The notes beneath the pieces were generated by a model. That model saw nothing but the letters and a program-made list of their open reading frames with translations. It was not told where the DNA came from and did no database searches. The position numbers and the translations under genes are program-made. A DNA stretch of 64,000 nt, taken from assembly GCA_035236585.1 (NCBI GenBank), contig CP141139.1:17934990-17998989 (forward strand), written 5' to 3'. Of the stretch, positions 38,208 to 50,350 are shown piece after piece (positions within the stretch are counted from its first letter, which is position 1; each line of letters begins with the position of its first letter). The DNA is from Warburgia ugandensis. Taxonomy: Eukaryota; Streptophyta; Magnoliopsida; Canellales; Canellaceae.

Positions 38208-41200
38208 TTGTCAACATTAAAAGGGGGTACTTCCTCAGACCATGAGATCACATGGTCCAATTTCAAGATGGGTGTTTCACAATTCAGAGGAGCCCACTCC
38301 GTACAACGATGAACTTTCTTCTTATTTGCGTACGAATTGATTGACGAAAGCTTAACTTTAGTTTTCCCTTTAGATGCGTTCCTCCAAGTATTTGTAAAAT
38401 GACCTCATCCAAGCTGTGGTCCACAGTTTTCCAAATTGACGAAGTGCTCTTTTGGACTTAGTATATTGGTATTGCGGCCATTGTTTGACGAGAAATGGGG
38501 TTTTATGGGGTGACGCGGTCCTACAACGCGTGGGTCAAGTCAAAGGAATTAACGCAATGGTTGATTAGTCGTAAGGGATTTAAAGCTCTGCCCAGTACCT
38601 CCGGCTTGAATTTTCCCCGCCACAAAACCACTGGTGGAGCCTGCTAAACAAGAGCAACTTGTACTTGAGAGGCCGCCGTCCACTCCAAGGTCTGTGTTTA
38701 CTGCAGAAAGTGTTCAAATTTCTCCACCAACTGTTAATAAAGAGCATGCGCCACAGCATGGGAAGTTGGTGCATGGGCCTCACATTTACATTGAAAGGCT
38801 CGACCTTTGGTTGATCCGACCCATTTATCTGATCTCTAAATGTTTCGTACGTCAAGCAATCAAAATCCACTAGCACTCTAACAAGATGCATCTTGATTGC
38901 AGAAAACGGAGGGTTAGAAACTTACCTGAGATTCAATCCACATGAGACAGAACAAAGGCAGGTAAGAGAAAAGAAAAGGCCCAAACGATAGAAAAGGCTT
39001 AGAACGCTTGGGGGCATCTATATACATAATCATTGACCTTCAACAACCATACACGTGATTTTTTGGGTGCTAGAATTGGCCAAGTATGGTGGCTTTGGTT
39101 CTAGGAGATACCCAAAGGCAGGGCCATTCATGTCAAACAAGGGCACCACACAGTAACTGTAGAGAGAGAGAGAGTCAGCACCCTCCCAACTTATCATTTT
39201 CTTGCTCTACCAGTGCTATGGCCGGAAAATTGACTTTGGAAATAATTATTTTCATATATTTGAGATATACCTAACCAAGACTTTAGGAGCCAAGAATAGT
39301 TGCCTCCGTCCATAGTGGGATCTTGCAATGATTGGGATGGTGGTGGCCCACTAGGCCAGTGACTGTGATTGCCGCATGAGTGTGCAACGAGTGCTACAAA
39401 AGACCATTAACGAGATCAAAGTCTTTATATTTGGTAGAGTTTCTATCTGATGGTCGGCAGCGTGAAGGTCTATGTTGTACAGGCTATGTCACCAAAAATC
39501 AGATCCAATTCTGTGATTCTGATAATTTGTCCTGTCATCTTCCGAGTTTACAAGATTAACACTAAATAATATATTGGATACTACAGTGCTAAATTTATGT
39601 GACAGAGACGTGGTGTTAGTGGTTCTTGAGATAAGATCAAATGAGATCTAGCTTGAGATGAAATGAAAATCTGCACCCACGTGAAAGACGAATCCAAAGT
39701 TGTAAACTATACTGGAGAGCAATAGAGAATTTCTTTGTAATCATCTTGGTCTAGTGTCTTAGGTGCTAGAGGGTGCAAGCTAGGGGTTTGGGTTAGACTA
39801 ACTCAGGGCTGAGGGAGAAGGCTTAGCACGGGTGCCGCACATAGTCAAGGCCATAAGGAAAAAAATCTGCATCTTTGTGCTCACTAACCCTTTATTTCAA
39901 GGGATAGTGCGCCAGATACATGTTTGGTTAGTGACAATTCTTTCATTGATTAGAAGTGACAAAACTTTAAATCAGTTGAGACTATTGTCATTCGTCCCAG
40001 AGTGCTACTCTTTTGATTGAAATTTCTGATTAGATGCCGGCTATGAGCTAAACCAATCTCATGCATCTAATTAACGAAGTTAATGCTGTTGATTGTAGCA
40101 GGACCTTTGTGGCAAGCTGCCTAAAACACCATGGAAATCTTAGAAAGCCATCGAAGCTCTGGTGGGTTAGTTAGGCTTGCAGAAGACGACAACCTTTGTG
40201 GCAAAGCAGCAGTTTTGTTTTGTATGGAGGTTGTACAGGAACTTCTTTAAGTTTGGTTCGCTAACTTTTGGGAGTTGTAACAGCCAACAAAGCAAAATCC
40301 AAGTTCGTATAAAAAAAGGTAGAAGTACCAGTGCCAAAGTAGCAAATGCTCTTGTCTAACTTTCTTAAATGCAATTAATTTAGATGATTTTCACTACGTC
40401 AAATCAGATCCATTTCATGCCAGAGGTTTGTCTGTGCAAGTGAAATATAACACAGATGGACGAAAGACAAGTATGTAGTAGAGTATGTTAGAGATAGCTT
40501 AAGGTAGAAGCAACACTCAGACTTTGGGTGATCTAAACCGTTTATGATTTCCTCTTTGGCTTATCTTAGATATGAAATGCCCCACAAGCAACTAAGTCAA
40601 CAAAGGCTAGGATCATTTGACGGATGATATTTTTAAGACGAGGGTTAGGAGATGCTCACTTGGGCAGTCATTCTCATGGGGGTCACTTCAGTGTCCCCAT
40701 CACATGATGCTAATGCTAATGCTAAGTATTTGAGCATGCACAATACAATCATCATCATTATCAAGACCTTATCTTTATTAGGGGTTTTAGTTCTCTGTGG
40801 TTTTGTTGCAGTCAGCCCCAAGCCCAAATAAAGGAAGAAGGTCTTGCATTTGGTGCCTGCCCACAAGTAAAACTTTCAAAAAACCCCACACATGGGCAAA
40901 TATAATATAATCTAAAGAGAAACGAATGAACTAATTCATGAGATTTGGACGAATTATTCGGCTCTGTACTTCACTATGCTCTACAAGAGATGGAAGTACA
41001 CCAGAGTTGGCCCTAACTGGATCACTCTGAGCATTATAGGATAACAAAGGCTTAATTTAGAGACAAATGTGGACTGTTAGTTTTCATCTTCGAACTGCCA
41101 TTTAGAAGTGGATGGCTGCAGTTGTAGGATGGACGCGGCTTAATGCGGTGCGTCTTGACACACAACATTTAGGTTCCCACCAAGAGGGTAAAACTTAATT

Positions 41201-41478
41201 TTCCATTAGACTATATCTGTTAATGAGAAATCCACTTGGCATGAGATCAGATGGAACGAAGCAATTGTGATTCAGTAAGTTTGATGGTCTCGCTTATACA
41301 TATATCTACGGTCAGGCAAGACCTGAATATCTGTCTTTCAAAGTATTAAGCTACTACAAGAAGAAAAACCTCGTGAACATGCCTACGCTTTCGGCAAATT
41401 TTCATTAAAAACACAAACTTCTCTAATGTTCAAGAAAAGACCTGGACTTGAGACTGCTTATCAAGCATAGCATGAGCT
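38208..41478. other. Intergenic region
   Basis: No supported gene. The overlapping frames at 38580-38891 on both strands have balanced composition but no recognised domain. A LINE scar at 40749-40870 is listed separately. Confidence 0.4.
40749..40870. mobile_element. RTE LINE scar: 3' tail and inverted 5' end joined
   Basis: 40749-40785 is the RTE 3' terminus in minus orientation (tcatcatcattatcaagacc, ttatctttattaggggt). 18 bases on, 40803-40870 is the RTE 5' end in plus orientation (ttgcagtcagccccaagccc, aaataaaggaagaagg), as at 23042. The inverted order matches a twin-primed, almost wholly deleted insertion. Confidence 0.65.
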
Positions 41479-41669
41479 GTTAAGAAGTTAAACTGTGTTT
41501 CTTTCTAATGTGTCATGCCACGTGATGTTTGACTTGAGGCACTGGCAACTTGGCTTGCCATGTCGAACTTGATAGACATTAAAACAAATTTAAAAAAATT
41601 AAACTTCTTGGCCACCTTTTATTTTTAAAATTTGTTTACAAGTCAAGTTGCTGTTGCTAACTTCTTAAC
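41479..41669. mobile_element. Candidate MITE, ~191 bp
   Basis: Perfect 12-bp terminal inverted repeats, GTTAAGAAGTTA at 41479-41490 and TAACTTCTTAAC at 41658-41669, around AT-rich non-coding sequence with inner short inverted words (gacttg / caagtc). No clear target duplication, and homology to 7186-7310 begins at its right end and extends outside. The class is uncertain. Confidence 0.4.
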
Positions 41670-41785
41670 GACTTATGCCATATTTGAAAAATAGTTTCAA
41701 ATCTAGGCATTTTCTTGTCAGTCAAAAAGTTTGTGCTTTAATTAAATTTTTACCAAGAGTACAAATCTATTCATAAAATTTTTCT
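41658..41785. repeat. Dispersed repeat, copy 2 (pairs with 7186-7310)
   Basis: Second copy of the unclassified repeat. It overlaps the right inverted repeat of the candidate MITE. Confidence 0.5.
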
Positions 41786-41802
41786 ATTAAAATATAAGAT
41801 CA

Positions 41803-42126
41803 TCAACAAGAAAGAAGACTTTTCAGATGAGCTCTTGAACCCAACTTATGTGAATCATCCTTCACAGTTTGAAGCTTGAAAGGGAAATTCAAAGGACCCA
41901 ACACAATCAACGAGACAAAGTCAAAAGAAGCAACTTTGACTATTGGAGTTTTCAAGTGAACTTGCTCAATTTCAATTCCTAAAGAAAGTAGTGGCCCTAC
42001 TTTACATGAAATCCAAGTACATGGAGAATAAAGAGAGCATGAGTTTTGACCATAATCATACAATAGAGCTTTAGCTTTCATTACAACACCACACAAACTA
42101 ACATTCATGGTTAACCTGCTATTCAA
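41803..42126 (-). other. Open frame of 107 codons, unrecognised
   Basis: Protein-like composition with segments such as SLCGVVMKAKALLYDYGQ and GPLLSLGIEIEQVHLKTP. No domain was recognised, and the upstream flank on the minus strand has an in-frame stop and no clear promoter or splice acceptor. It may be a remnant of a host or transposon gene. Confidence 0.2.
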
Positions 42127-44104
42127 CTTCTAGCCAAACCCAATCTTAAGTGTTCCACCACCCTATTTTCAATCTTTCTTCTACACTTTCAAATTAGTCC
42201 TTTTGCATAGTTAAGTTGTAAAGAACACATTTTCACTTGATAGAAATTTGATAGATGAGATTTGGAAATTTTGCAATCTTCAATTGGTTTTATTGGCAAA
42301 ACACCAGATACATTATATTAAGTTAATACAAAAAAGCTAGAAGATCTTTCCTTTATTCTTAAATAGATATGAATGACTTCGAGTTCAAAGTTAGTGGCAT
42401 TGAGTCCAATGTTGGCAAGGAACAACGGTCACAATAAAGAAACAAGAGAAGCTACATATAATATCCATATCATTTTTCATCTTCAATGCTCGACCTAATC
42501 CAACATTTTCTTGTAAGTATAGCAAGGAAAGGATTTGGATTTTCATATTAACACTGATAGTCTAGATGAACAACACCCTCACACATTTAGAAAGGAACCT
42601 TTTATGTCATGCAACTAAACAAAGTGTCTCTCTTTCATATAGTAAAATGACATATATATTTTTTGAGTAAATGCATTCAGAGCTATTTTAGGAGGTGGAA
42701 TATTATTTTCTAAATGTTTATGTTGCCTTAGAATTTATGAGTAGAAAAAAACTTCCACCCACTTCACATCCCTCTACCTCTACATTTGGACATCCAATTC
42801 TAAGATGGTCAAAGGAACTATTGATTATTACATCATCTATAGTCTTGCACATTTGTGGAGATAAAAATGTGAAAAATTCCCCAATATAAAGAACAACCTC
42901 GAGCGTTCATCGCCCTTGAAAGAGGATATATACAAAATGCTAGTCAATCTGACCCAAATTTAGTGCTCATATTTCTAAAGAAGGGAAATGGTAGGGGCAC
43001 TCCATGTTTTATTATTGTACTCCCTGACGAGCTAGTTGTGGGTTTTACAATGCCAAAATACAATCAACAACCAATTAAGAATGTATTTGACAAAGGAATT
43101 TTGTTATTATGAAAAATGGATCGAAATGTCAATAAATAGTTCTCTCTTGGAAAAATGAGGAAAGAAATATATTGTATTTGAGTTAGGATATCCATTGGAA
43201 AGAAACATATTTTAGCCCATAAATTCTAATTTTGTGAGAGATTGATGCCTTGGCTGAACGTTGAAGAATATTGCATGTGTGTAAGTACCATACTAGGGGA
43301 GATTTAGGGTTCAAGGCTAGGGTTGCCTGCTAAAAAGTTAGTATAGGCATTTTGATGGTTTATTAAAATTAATTTAATTAGTGACAATGGGAGCAATTAC
43401 CTTTCACTAATTGGACCAGACTAGTCCTAAGACTTTGGACTGATATCAATCCTGCCTGATAGCTAGAAAATTAATAAAGAGTTAGCATCAATATTTTGAA
43501 ATTTTTGCTCTCAATAATTTCTTTAATGGGGAAGAAAATTTATTAAGAAAGTTCTTTAATGGGGAAGACAATTTATTGAGTAAGTTAAGAGATACATGAG
43601 TATAGAGACGGGATCTAAAAAAATTGTTGAGCCACAAAAAAGAACTATAAGAACCATCAACAATCCCCTCTACCCACAAACAAAGATATAATATAACCCT
43701 ACGCATTTTCTGCTTAAACAATATTTAACTTCCCTTTAGGAACCCATGTCTTTGCTAATTCATCTACCAAGGCATTTTAGCATTTCTTTTTCATTCTCTA
43801 AAAGGTGGCCTAAACAATTACATATATCCGTTTCTCTAAGGAAACACAAATTCATACTTTCTTACTCGCAAAACTTTATAACAAAAATATATTAAAAACA
43901 AAAAAATTATACAAAAAAAGTGATACAACTTATAAGCATGTTTTTCTTCATCATAGATTCAATATGAAATGTTGTTCAAGTATTTCTACAACAAAATGAG
44001 ATCTTTTGTACTTTTAGGCTCTCTTATTATCATAAAAAATCAAGTCAAAGGTGCACCAGATCATATTAGTCTCTAATGCAAAGAAAAGAAAAACTAGCCA
44101 AAAA
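42127..44104. other. Gene-free AT-rich region
   Basis: Holds a small 33-bp tandem repeat at 43519-43584. Nothing else was recognised. Confidence 0.45.
43519..43584. repeat. 33-bp tandem repeat, 2 units
   Basis: ttctttaatggggaaga begins at 43519 and again at 43552. The units differ at about four bases. Confidence 0.8.
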
Positions 44105-44257
44105 AATGTCTAACATAGTTGGTAGCAAACAACTCAAGCATCCCCTTAGAATACTCTTGGTTGCAAGTTTGATTCTTTGATTTCCCCTTTGACTGGGGAT
44201 TAGTTTTAGAAGTGTGAGTGAGTAATTTGTGTTCTTATTCTTCACTTAAAAAAATAA
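44105..44257 (+). mobile_element. Possible tRNA-derived SINE of a second family
   Basis: tagttggtagcaaacaac resembles an A box, ggttgcaagtttgattc a B box about 50 bases on, and an A-rich end follows (cacttaaaaaaa). No TSD was identified. Confidence 0.3.
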
Positions 44258-44364
44258 TTGGAAGAAGAAAAACAAGTACTTAGTTGCAAATTATAGCTAC
44301 ATAGTTTTTAGATTTGCCTAAGATCATGTAAGTCTAATTTTGAAGAACAACATGCATTAGGAGG

Positions 44365-44548
44365 AAGGGGAGCCTTGGCGCAATGGTAAAAGTTGTCGTC
44401 ATGTGACCTTGAGGTCACGGGTTCAAGGCATGGACTCAGTCTCTTGTAAAAATGCAAGGTAAGGCTGTCTACTTTAGGCCATTGTGGCCTGCCCCTTCCT
44501 CGGACCTCACATAGGTGGGAGCTTCGTGCACTAGGGCTGCCCTTTTTT
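44365..44548 (+). mobile_element. Au-like SINE, full length
   Basis: Forward copy starting aaggggagccttggcgcaat, with A box ttggcgcaatggtaaa and B box gggttcaagg, ending ggctgccctttttt. It is flanked by 16-bp repeats with two mismatches: aacatgcattaggagg (44349-44364) and aacatgcgttaagagg (44549-44564). Confidence 0.95.
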
Positions 44549-44564
44549 AACATGCGTTAAGAGG

Positions 44565-45453
44565 GGGCTTCTTTAGGGTAAGTAATTATGAGGGCATCTC
44601 TTTCATGTGGTTCACTAGATTGAAGAATAACAATATAAAATTCTTTATATGGCTAACATAGAGACTCTAAAACCTAATCTTATTTGATTACCTTCATGTG
44701 CAGTAGCAATTATAAACAGTAATATTCAAACTACTAGAAGTCCAACTTTACTTTCAAGAGTACATCTTATTGAACGTATATATTAAGCTAGTCTAAATAA
44801 AAGAAATAAAGACTGAACTACACATTCTATGGTGACAATATGTACACTCTTTGAAGGGTATAGGAGAAAAGCAAGTGAAGAGCTTTTTACCTCATGTGGT
44901 TAGCTCAAGGGTTTGAGGTGCTCATGGGTTTTGGGCTCCATAAAAAGCTAGATATCTTACTAAAAAAATAAAGGTATCAGAGGAAAGAATGATGTAATAC
45001 TACATCCAATAGCCATGTTAACTAGCTATTCAACACAAACAAGATACATTTAAGAATCATGTCATGAGGACTCTAGTGCATCAACTTCCACTGCACATAA
45101 TCCTACCAAGCACCTTTTCCCTACTAAAAGGCGTGGTTAAAATTTTTTCTACCCAAGATCTTAAGAGAAGCTAAGGATGGTAGGAATAGAGTATGTCAAT
45201 GAGATGAGTATAATCACATCAAGGATGTTATATAATAATTATATAGATCACAACCATTCCAACTGTGAAGTATGATATTAGTCATATTATTATTCACATT
45301 GACTTACTTCCTATTTGCTAAAGAACCAAACAAGGTATTGCATCCAAATGGTCAAGTACTATAAACATCTGCTCCAAATTCTCAAGTAATAATCTAAAAT
45401 TTGTCATGGGGAAGTAAGTTGCACTCAAGAAAACTGGTTTTAAATATTGATAT
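44565..45453. other. No gene seen
   Basis: AT-rich intergenic sequence without recognised features. Confidence 0.5.
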
Positions 45454-45703
45454 TATTAGATATATAACTATTGTTGGCCTACTTCTTATCAGCTTAAGCT
45501 TTTAGATTTATTAGTAAACTAACATGGTATTAGAGCTTTATTGGCCGAAAGGTTGTGAGTTCGAATCTTGATACCTTCCATTTATAAGTTCATGTACAAA
45601 AGCTCAAAAATGATTTTCCATATGAGGGGGTGTGTTAAAGATATAACTATTGTTGGTCCACTTCCTATCATCTTAAGCTTTTAGGTCAATTAGTAAACTA
45701 ATA
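45454..45703 (+). mobile_element. TRIM (terminal-repeat retrotransposon in miniature), complete in outline
   Basis: Two 71-bp LTRs, 45454-45524 and 45633-45703, share ataactattgttgg, cttaagcttttag and ttagtaaacta. The first is followed at once by a primer-binding site tggtattagagc (initiator tRNA-Met type), and the second is preceded by a purine run tatgagggggtg. The 5-bp duplication GATAT flanks it at 45449-45453 and 45704-45708. There is no coding capacity. The LTRs differ at about 11 of 71 sites by hand count, so it is old. Confidence 0.85.
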
Positions 45704-45704
45704 G

Positions 45705-45968
45705 ATATCACACCTATTTATTCTTATAGTTAATTTATACCTTTAATGTGCAAGGTAAGGCTGTGTACTATTGACCATTGTGGTCCACCCTTCCCGAACC
45801 TTGGATACGTGGGAGCTTCATGCATTGGGGCTACCCTTTTAATGTGAAATGAATTGCTGATTATGCTACAATGACACCATCAACAAATATCACACCCATC
45901 TATTCTTATAGTTAATTTATACCTTTTAATGTGAAATGAATTGTTGATTATGATATAATGATGCCTCT
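45705..45968. repeat. Direct duplication of an ~85-bp unit, first copy split by a SINE
   Basis: 45705-45875 (minus the SINE) and 45887-45968 both read atatcacacc, tattcttatagttaattt, atacctttaatgtg(aaatgaattg) and ctgattatg/ttgattatg in order. The first copy carries the 45751-45837 SINE; the second is uninterrupted. Confidence 0.8.
45751..45837 (+). mobile_element. Au-like SINE, 5'-truncated, with empty-site copy next to it
   Basis: Only the 3' 87 bp (caaggtaaggctgtgtacta to gggctacccttt) are present, flanked by tttaatgtg at 45742-45750 and 45838-45846. The neighbouring duplicate at about 45930 has the same target without the insertion. Confidence 0.85.
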
Positions 45969-46419
45969 AGTTAGTGGTAGATTAGGCTACATCTTTGAAG
46001 CATAGATTAAGGCTAATTCACCCTTACTCTAAGCATAGAATATAAGGTTGAATGATCATGTCTCTATAAATTCATAAAAATTGTGTGCATAAGTGGGCAA
46101 ATCCCAACTTGGAGTGGTTGGGGGTTTTGGTGGTGGAGTCAACATATCCAATTTGTCATGTTCTACATGTATCCTATTGGATCGAAAGTACTGTTAGACT
46201 AATTCAAAGCTTCAATGCATTACGACCAATAGAAAAAGCTTCAAACTCATTGCTTTGTGAACAATTTTCTACTATCATCTTCTACTAGTTAAAGAGATGA
46301 TTTTACAACCTGTAAAGACCTTTAGAATGTAAATGGAGTCTTGAGAACATTGATTTGATTTTCATAATGAGGAGGTATTAGGCTTTATTAAATTATTCAA
46401 ATCTTTTCACTTCTTGAAG
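45969..46419. other. No gene seen
   Basis: AT-rich. The open frame 46085-46288 has no recognised domain. Confidence 0.4.
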
Positions 46420-47400
46420 ATAAAGTGGTGTGGGCACCAACTAACGATAGAATTTTTTTATTTTTTATTATTGAATTTGCATATAACTTCTTATCCTAAA
46501 GAACATGAAGTAGCTAAAAGAAGGAGATAGAATTGCTCATTTTGCAGTGATCACAAGGAATCTACAATGCATTTATTCATTGAATGCTTGTAGGTTAAGC
46601 CTTTGTGGTAGTTAATTGAAGTAGATTCAACATATGGCTAAACTCTTCCTCTCCTCTAAACAAAGCCTAATTATGTTGGTTGAATAATGGAAATAAGAAG
46701 CTCAAAATTTCTAATGTCATCTATATTTTTTGCTCAACTCTTTGTGGATGTCATTTGGGCTAAGAGGAACAATGTTATTCATGGTGACTAGGTTGATTTG
46801 AGATCTATTGTTGATATTGAAAAACTAGAGTAACATAATACTCTCATTTCCTAAAGAATAGGCCAATTTATTGCATTGAACTCTTGCTTCTTCTTAAGAC
46901 ATGGAATTAGAAAAAAATAACCATTACTCAGGCTCAGTATAGTTTTCTAAAGGTTAAGTGGACTCCTCCAAGTCCAAATGTTGTCCAGTTGTGCTTTGAT
47001 ATATTTGCATTGGGAAAACTTGATTTTGTAGGTGCAAGTAGAATCCTTAAGGATTGAAAAGGCCAGTTAATTGATGCTTATAGCTCCTTTAGCAGAAAGA
47101 GAATCAATAATAAAGTAGAATGAACTACCTCAGCGAAAGGAAATAAGCTTGCTATTGACATGGGATTTTCTAAATTGCATATATGTGGAAATTCTATGGT
47201 GATTATCAATTCAATGTTAAGGAAGACCAAACCAAAGATGGAATGTGTTGCAACTAGAAAGAGAATGGAGGAGACTCTTGAAGAAGGTACATGTGGTAAA
47301 ATTTTGCCACGTATATAGGCAAGCTAATGAAGCTACTAACTTTTGCGTATAAGGGCATTTGCTTTGAGAGTTAATGAAGAATGAAAAGGAGAAACCTCTA
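46420..47400 (+). mobile_element. L1-type LINE 3' part: zf-RVT and RNase H-like domains, decayed
   Basis: Plus-strand pieces read CSFCSDHKESTMHLFIEC followed by VKPLW (about 46530-46615), the zinc-binding zf-RVT segment found after plant L1 reverse transcriptase. Then VKWTPPSPNVVQLCFDIFAL (about 46955) and ASRILKD, GQLIDAYSSF, GNKLAIDMGFSKLHICGNS (to about 47210) follow, the plant RVT_3 RNase H-like fold. Stops occur in every part and the acidic catalytic residues are only partly kept. The reverse transcriptase itself is not seen, so this is a truncated tail or a decayed gene with the same domains. Confidence 0.65.
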
Positions 47401-49659
47401 CATTTTTGAAACTTACTCTTTTGTATGATACTTGTGTGCCTATGGAGAAAGTAAATCTGAGTAATTTTATTTATATACCTTTATTATTAGTAAATCTTCA
47501 TTAGTTTACAAAAAATTGAACATTGCAATGGCTGATTGAGAAGATCAACTTCTTTGCATGGCCTGTCGTATGCCAAATAACATTGTGATTGCTTGATTTT
47601 GAATTATTGAATATTTAGTCACATATAACTTTATCTACCTTTGGAAGAAAAATGCCCTAGAATTTGTATTGTATGTCTTGCTCTAGCTTATTAAAATAAC
47701 TAGCACATTACACATTGCAATATGTGGGAATAGAAAGTCAATTTGGTAAAAGATCAATTCAAGAAAATTAATAAAAACAAAAATGAGGAAGAAATAGTAC
47801 TCTCCAGGATGAGCCCTTATTAAATTCACACATCAATGCCACAAATCTTCTATGTATATATTAGGAGTCCTAGTATTTTCAAATGCTAAAGCTAGTGTTT
47901 TATTTTTATACACTAGCCTTTTCAAATCCTTTTATAGATATGAGTTGTTCATTTGATTTGATCTCCCATGTTTAGTCTCCTTGCCAAAATAACAAACCAA
48001 TTAGATGATTCTAGCCACTTTGTGTTTTCTATTTTTAAATATCAACAGTCAACATTTAAACCACAAGTAAACTTGAGCTAAAGACATCCCATAAGAGGAA
48101 TTTTGTTATGTAGGTAATTTGAAAAGGAGTCCAAATAGGATGAATTGGTTAGTTCTTTTGAAAATCATGTAAATTATGTTAAAGAATTGGAAAAACTAGC
48201 ACATAAGCCAATATAGTGGTTAGGGTGAGGTGCCTTTTTCATAAGTAGGGTCAAGGATTTGAGGTAGTGTAGTGCAGCCCTTTAGGAGATGTAGAAAAGA
48301 GTATTTGCATGTTGAGGATGGTACCTCAATGATACATGTGATATATATGAGGTGTGTGAGTTACTAGTTGAAAAAAAAAAAAAAAAAATCCAAAAAAACT
48401 AGTGTTTGAAAATAAGATGCTATCCTAACATTTGAAAAATATTAGAACTCATATAATGGAATGCAATTTGAAGGATTGAAATTTATACAACTTTTACCTT
48501 CTTTATTTTCAATTAAATAATTTGTTTTTGTTAAATTATTGGTACAAACACAAAATTTACAAAGTAAATCACTCTCATAGGGGAGATGCTTAATTGGTTG
48601 AAGGACACATACCTCAAATAAATGACCTATTGTTAATAGAGAGGCACCTCTTTCGTACAGACCATTAGGCTACAAGGTTTTTGGCTTAGGTTGTGAACAA
48701 GTTGAATACACATTAGAATGACCCATACCACAATAATGATTCAATCTTAAATAAAATTGAGTCATATTCAGATACTTTTTGGATCATAACTTTGACCCCT
48801 TGATCTAACATTTGATAGGATTCAAACTTTTCTTGAAAATATCTTGGATGTAATCACAAAACTGAATTATCTACTACTATAGTGATAAATAGAGGGCAAA
48901 TTGTAGTTTAAATCTCTCATATCACCATAAGTAGCTAAAGTCATAAAAAAGATGTAAGAAACAATTGCGATTTATAAGACCTACCTCTAAATGATCCGAC
49001 TTGTTTATCTCATTGCTCTATATAATATGTCTTATGCATAAGAAAATCATACGATTAGTGGATGACTCTAGCCTCTAAAATGTTGTGCTTAGGCATGAGA
49101 CAATTTAGAAACTTCATAAAAATACGTATTTCTTAGCTACTAGAATCATCTAAATCACATGCTTTTTTTTCTATAAGATATCTAAATTTAAAGCAATGAA
49201 ATGAATGAGTTGGATCATATGTAGGTGGGGCCTCTAAAATGTAGTCACTAGGCCACACCTCATAGGGTGGTTAATTTATCATTCCTCATAAGAATATTAG
49301 GTACATGTATTGTAAACAAATAGTGTTAAACATGAACCAAATTTATTCTAAACATCCATAATTTTGTAAAGAGAGATGGATAAAAAAATTATAAGATATT
49401 GTATTTGATTAAAACTCAGAAACCAAATATGTTAATTTTCAATAGTCATTCCGTAAAAACTTAAAAGAAAAAGTTAAGACATCTTGGTGCCTCTTCTTGG
49501 TCGAAGGTTCATGGTGGCACTCTACCTTATCTTAAACTAAATCACGAACTTTTGGACTATCAAAGGGATTTTAGGAGATTGTCTTGATCCACTTCATTTA
49601 AATTTGGACTCCAAAATTATTATTTAAATAGAGTTTATCGAATTGTTTTATATGTCCAT
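47401..49659. other. Gene-free AT-rich region
   Basis: Contains a possible second-family SINE at 48200-48393. No coding sequence was recognised. Confidence 0.45.
48200..48393 (+). mobile_element. Possible tRNA-derived SINE with poly(A) tail
   Basis: agtggttagggtgaggtgc resembles an A box and gtcaaggatttgaggt a degenerate B box. A run of 18 A ends it near 48388. aaaaactag occurs at 48191-48199 and 48394-48402 and may be the target duplication. It is a different family from the Au-like copies. Confidence 0.45.
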
Positions 49660-49844
49660 AAAAGGGCAGCCTCGGTGCACGAAGCTCTCACTTATGCGGG
49701 GTCCGGAGAAGGGGCAGACCACAAGGGCCTAAAGTACACAGTCTTACCTTGCATTTTGCAAGATGCTATTTCCATGCCTTGAACCCATAACCTTCAAGTC
49801 ACACGACGACAACTTTTTACTCTTGCGCCAAAGCTCCCCTTCTA
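49660..49844 (-). mobile_element. Au-like SINE, full length
   Basis: Complete reverse copy with a perfect 14-bp duplication ttttatatgtccat at 49646-49659 and 49845-49858. The perfect repeat suggests a younger insertion than most of the others. Confidence 0.95.
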
Positions 49845-49858
49845 TTTTATATGTCCAT

Positions 49859-50350
49859 GTTACCTTTAAATCTCACTGGATCATGACTATCCATCCAACT
49901 GCCCTTGGATATTAGATTTTTTTATTATTATCAAATTTTAAAAGTAAATTGGATACTTGATTATTAACTTTCATTCGCAGCATTATCATGAGAAATCAAA
50001 TTATTTCCTATGTAGAACTCATTAATTTTGTTTCTTTACATTTACAGAAGTAGAAGAATCTAAAAGCTTCACGGTACAAGATGGTAATGATTCTTTGAGA
50101 TGAGATGAAATTTGAGTTAAGATTACTTAGGCTGACTTGAGATGAACAAACTTAACATAAAATTAATATATAAATGTGAGATGACTGAAATTTCAACTTA
50201 ATTGAACTCAATTTGAGTTAAAATGAGATTATTTTCATCTCAAGCACCACTAACAGAGAGGTGAGGTAAAGAGTTCATTTTCCCGTCCACCGCACCCGGC
50301 TGCATCCTCAGCTTCTTGCATTCCTACTTCAATAGAAGAATTGACCGGCC
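49859..50350. other. Upstream flank of the 50474 gene
   Basis: AT-rich with a TATA-like atatataaatg near 50167. Transcription start unknown. Confidence 0.35.

Noticed and set aside
38580-38891. Overlapping 79- and 103-codon frames on the two strands
   Set aside because: No recognised domain and no promoter or splice context; overlap on both strands is typical of chance frames in balanced-composition DNA.
40131-40248. Frame starting MEILESHRSSGGLVRLAEDD
   Set aside because: Only 38 codons, no family recognised and no regulatory or splice context.
46085-46288. 67-codon plus-strand frame
   Set aside because: No recognised motif, AT-rich context and no splice support.
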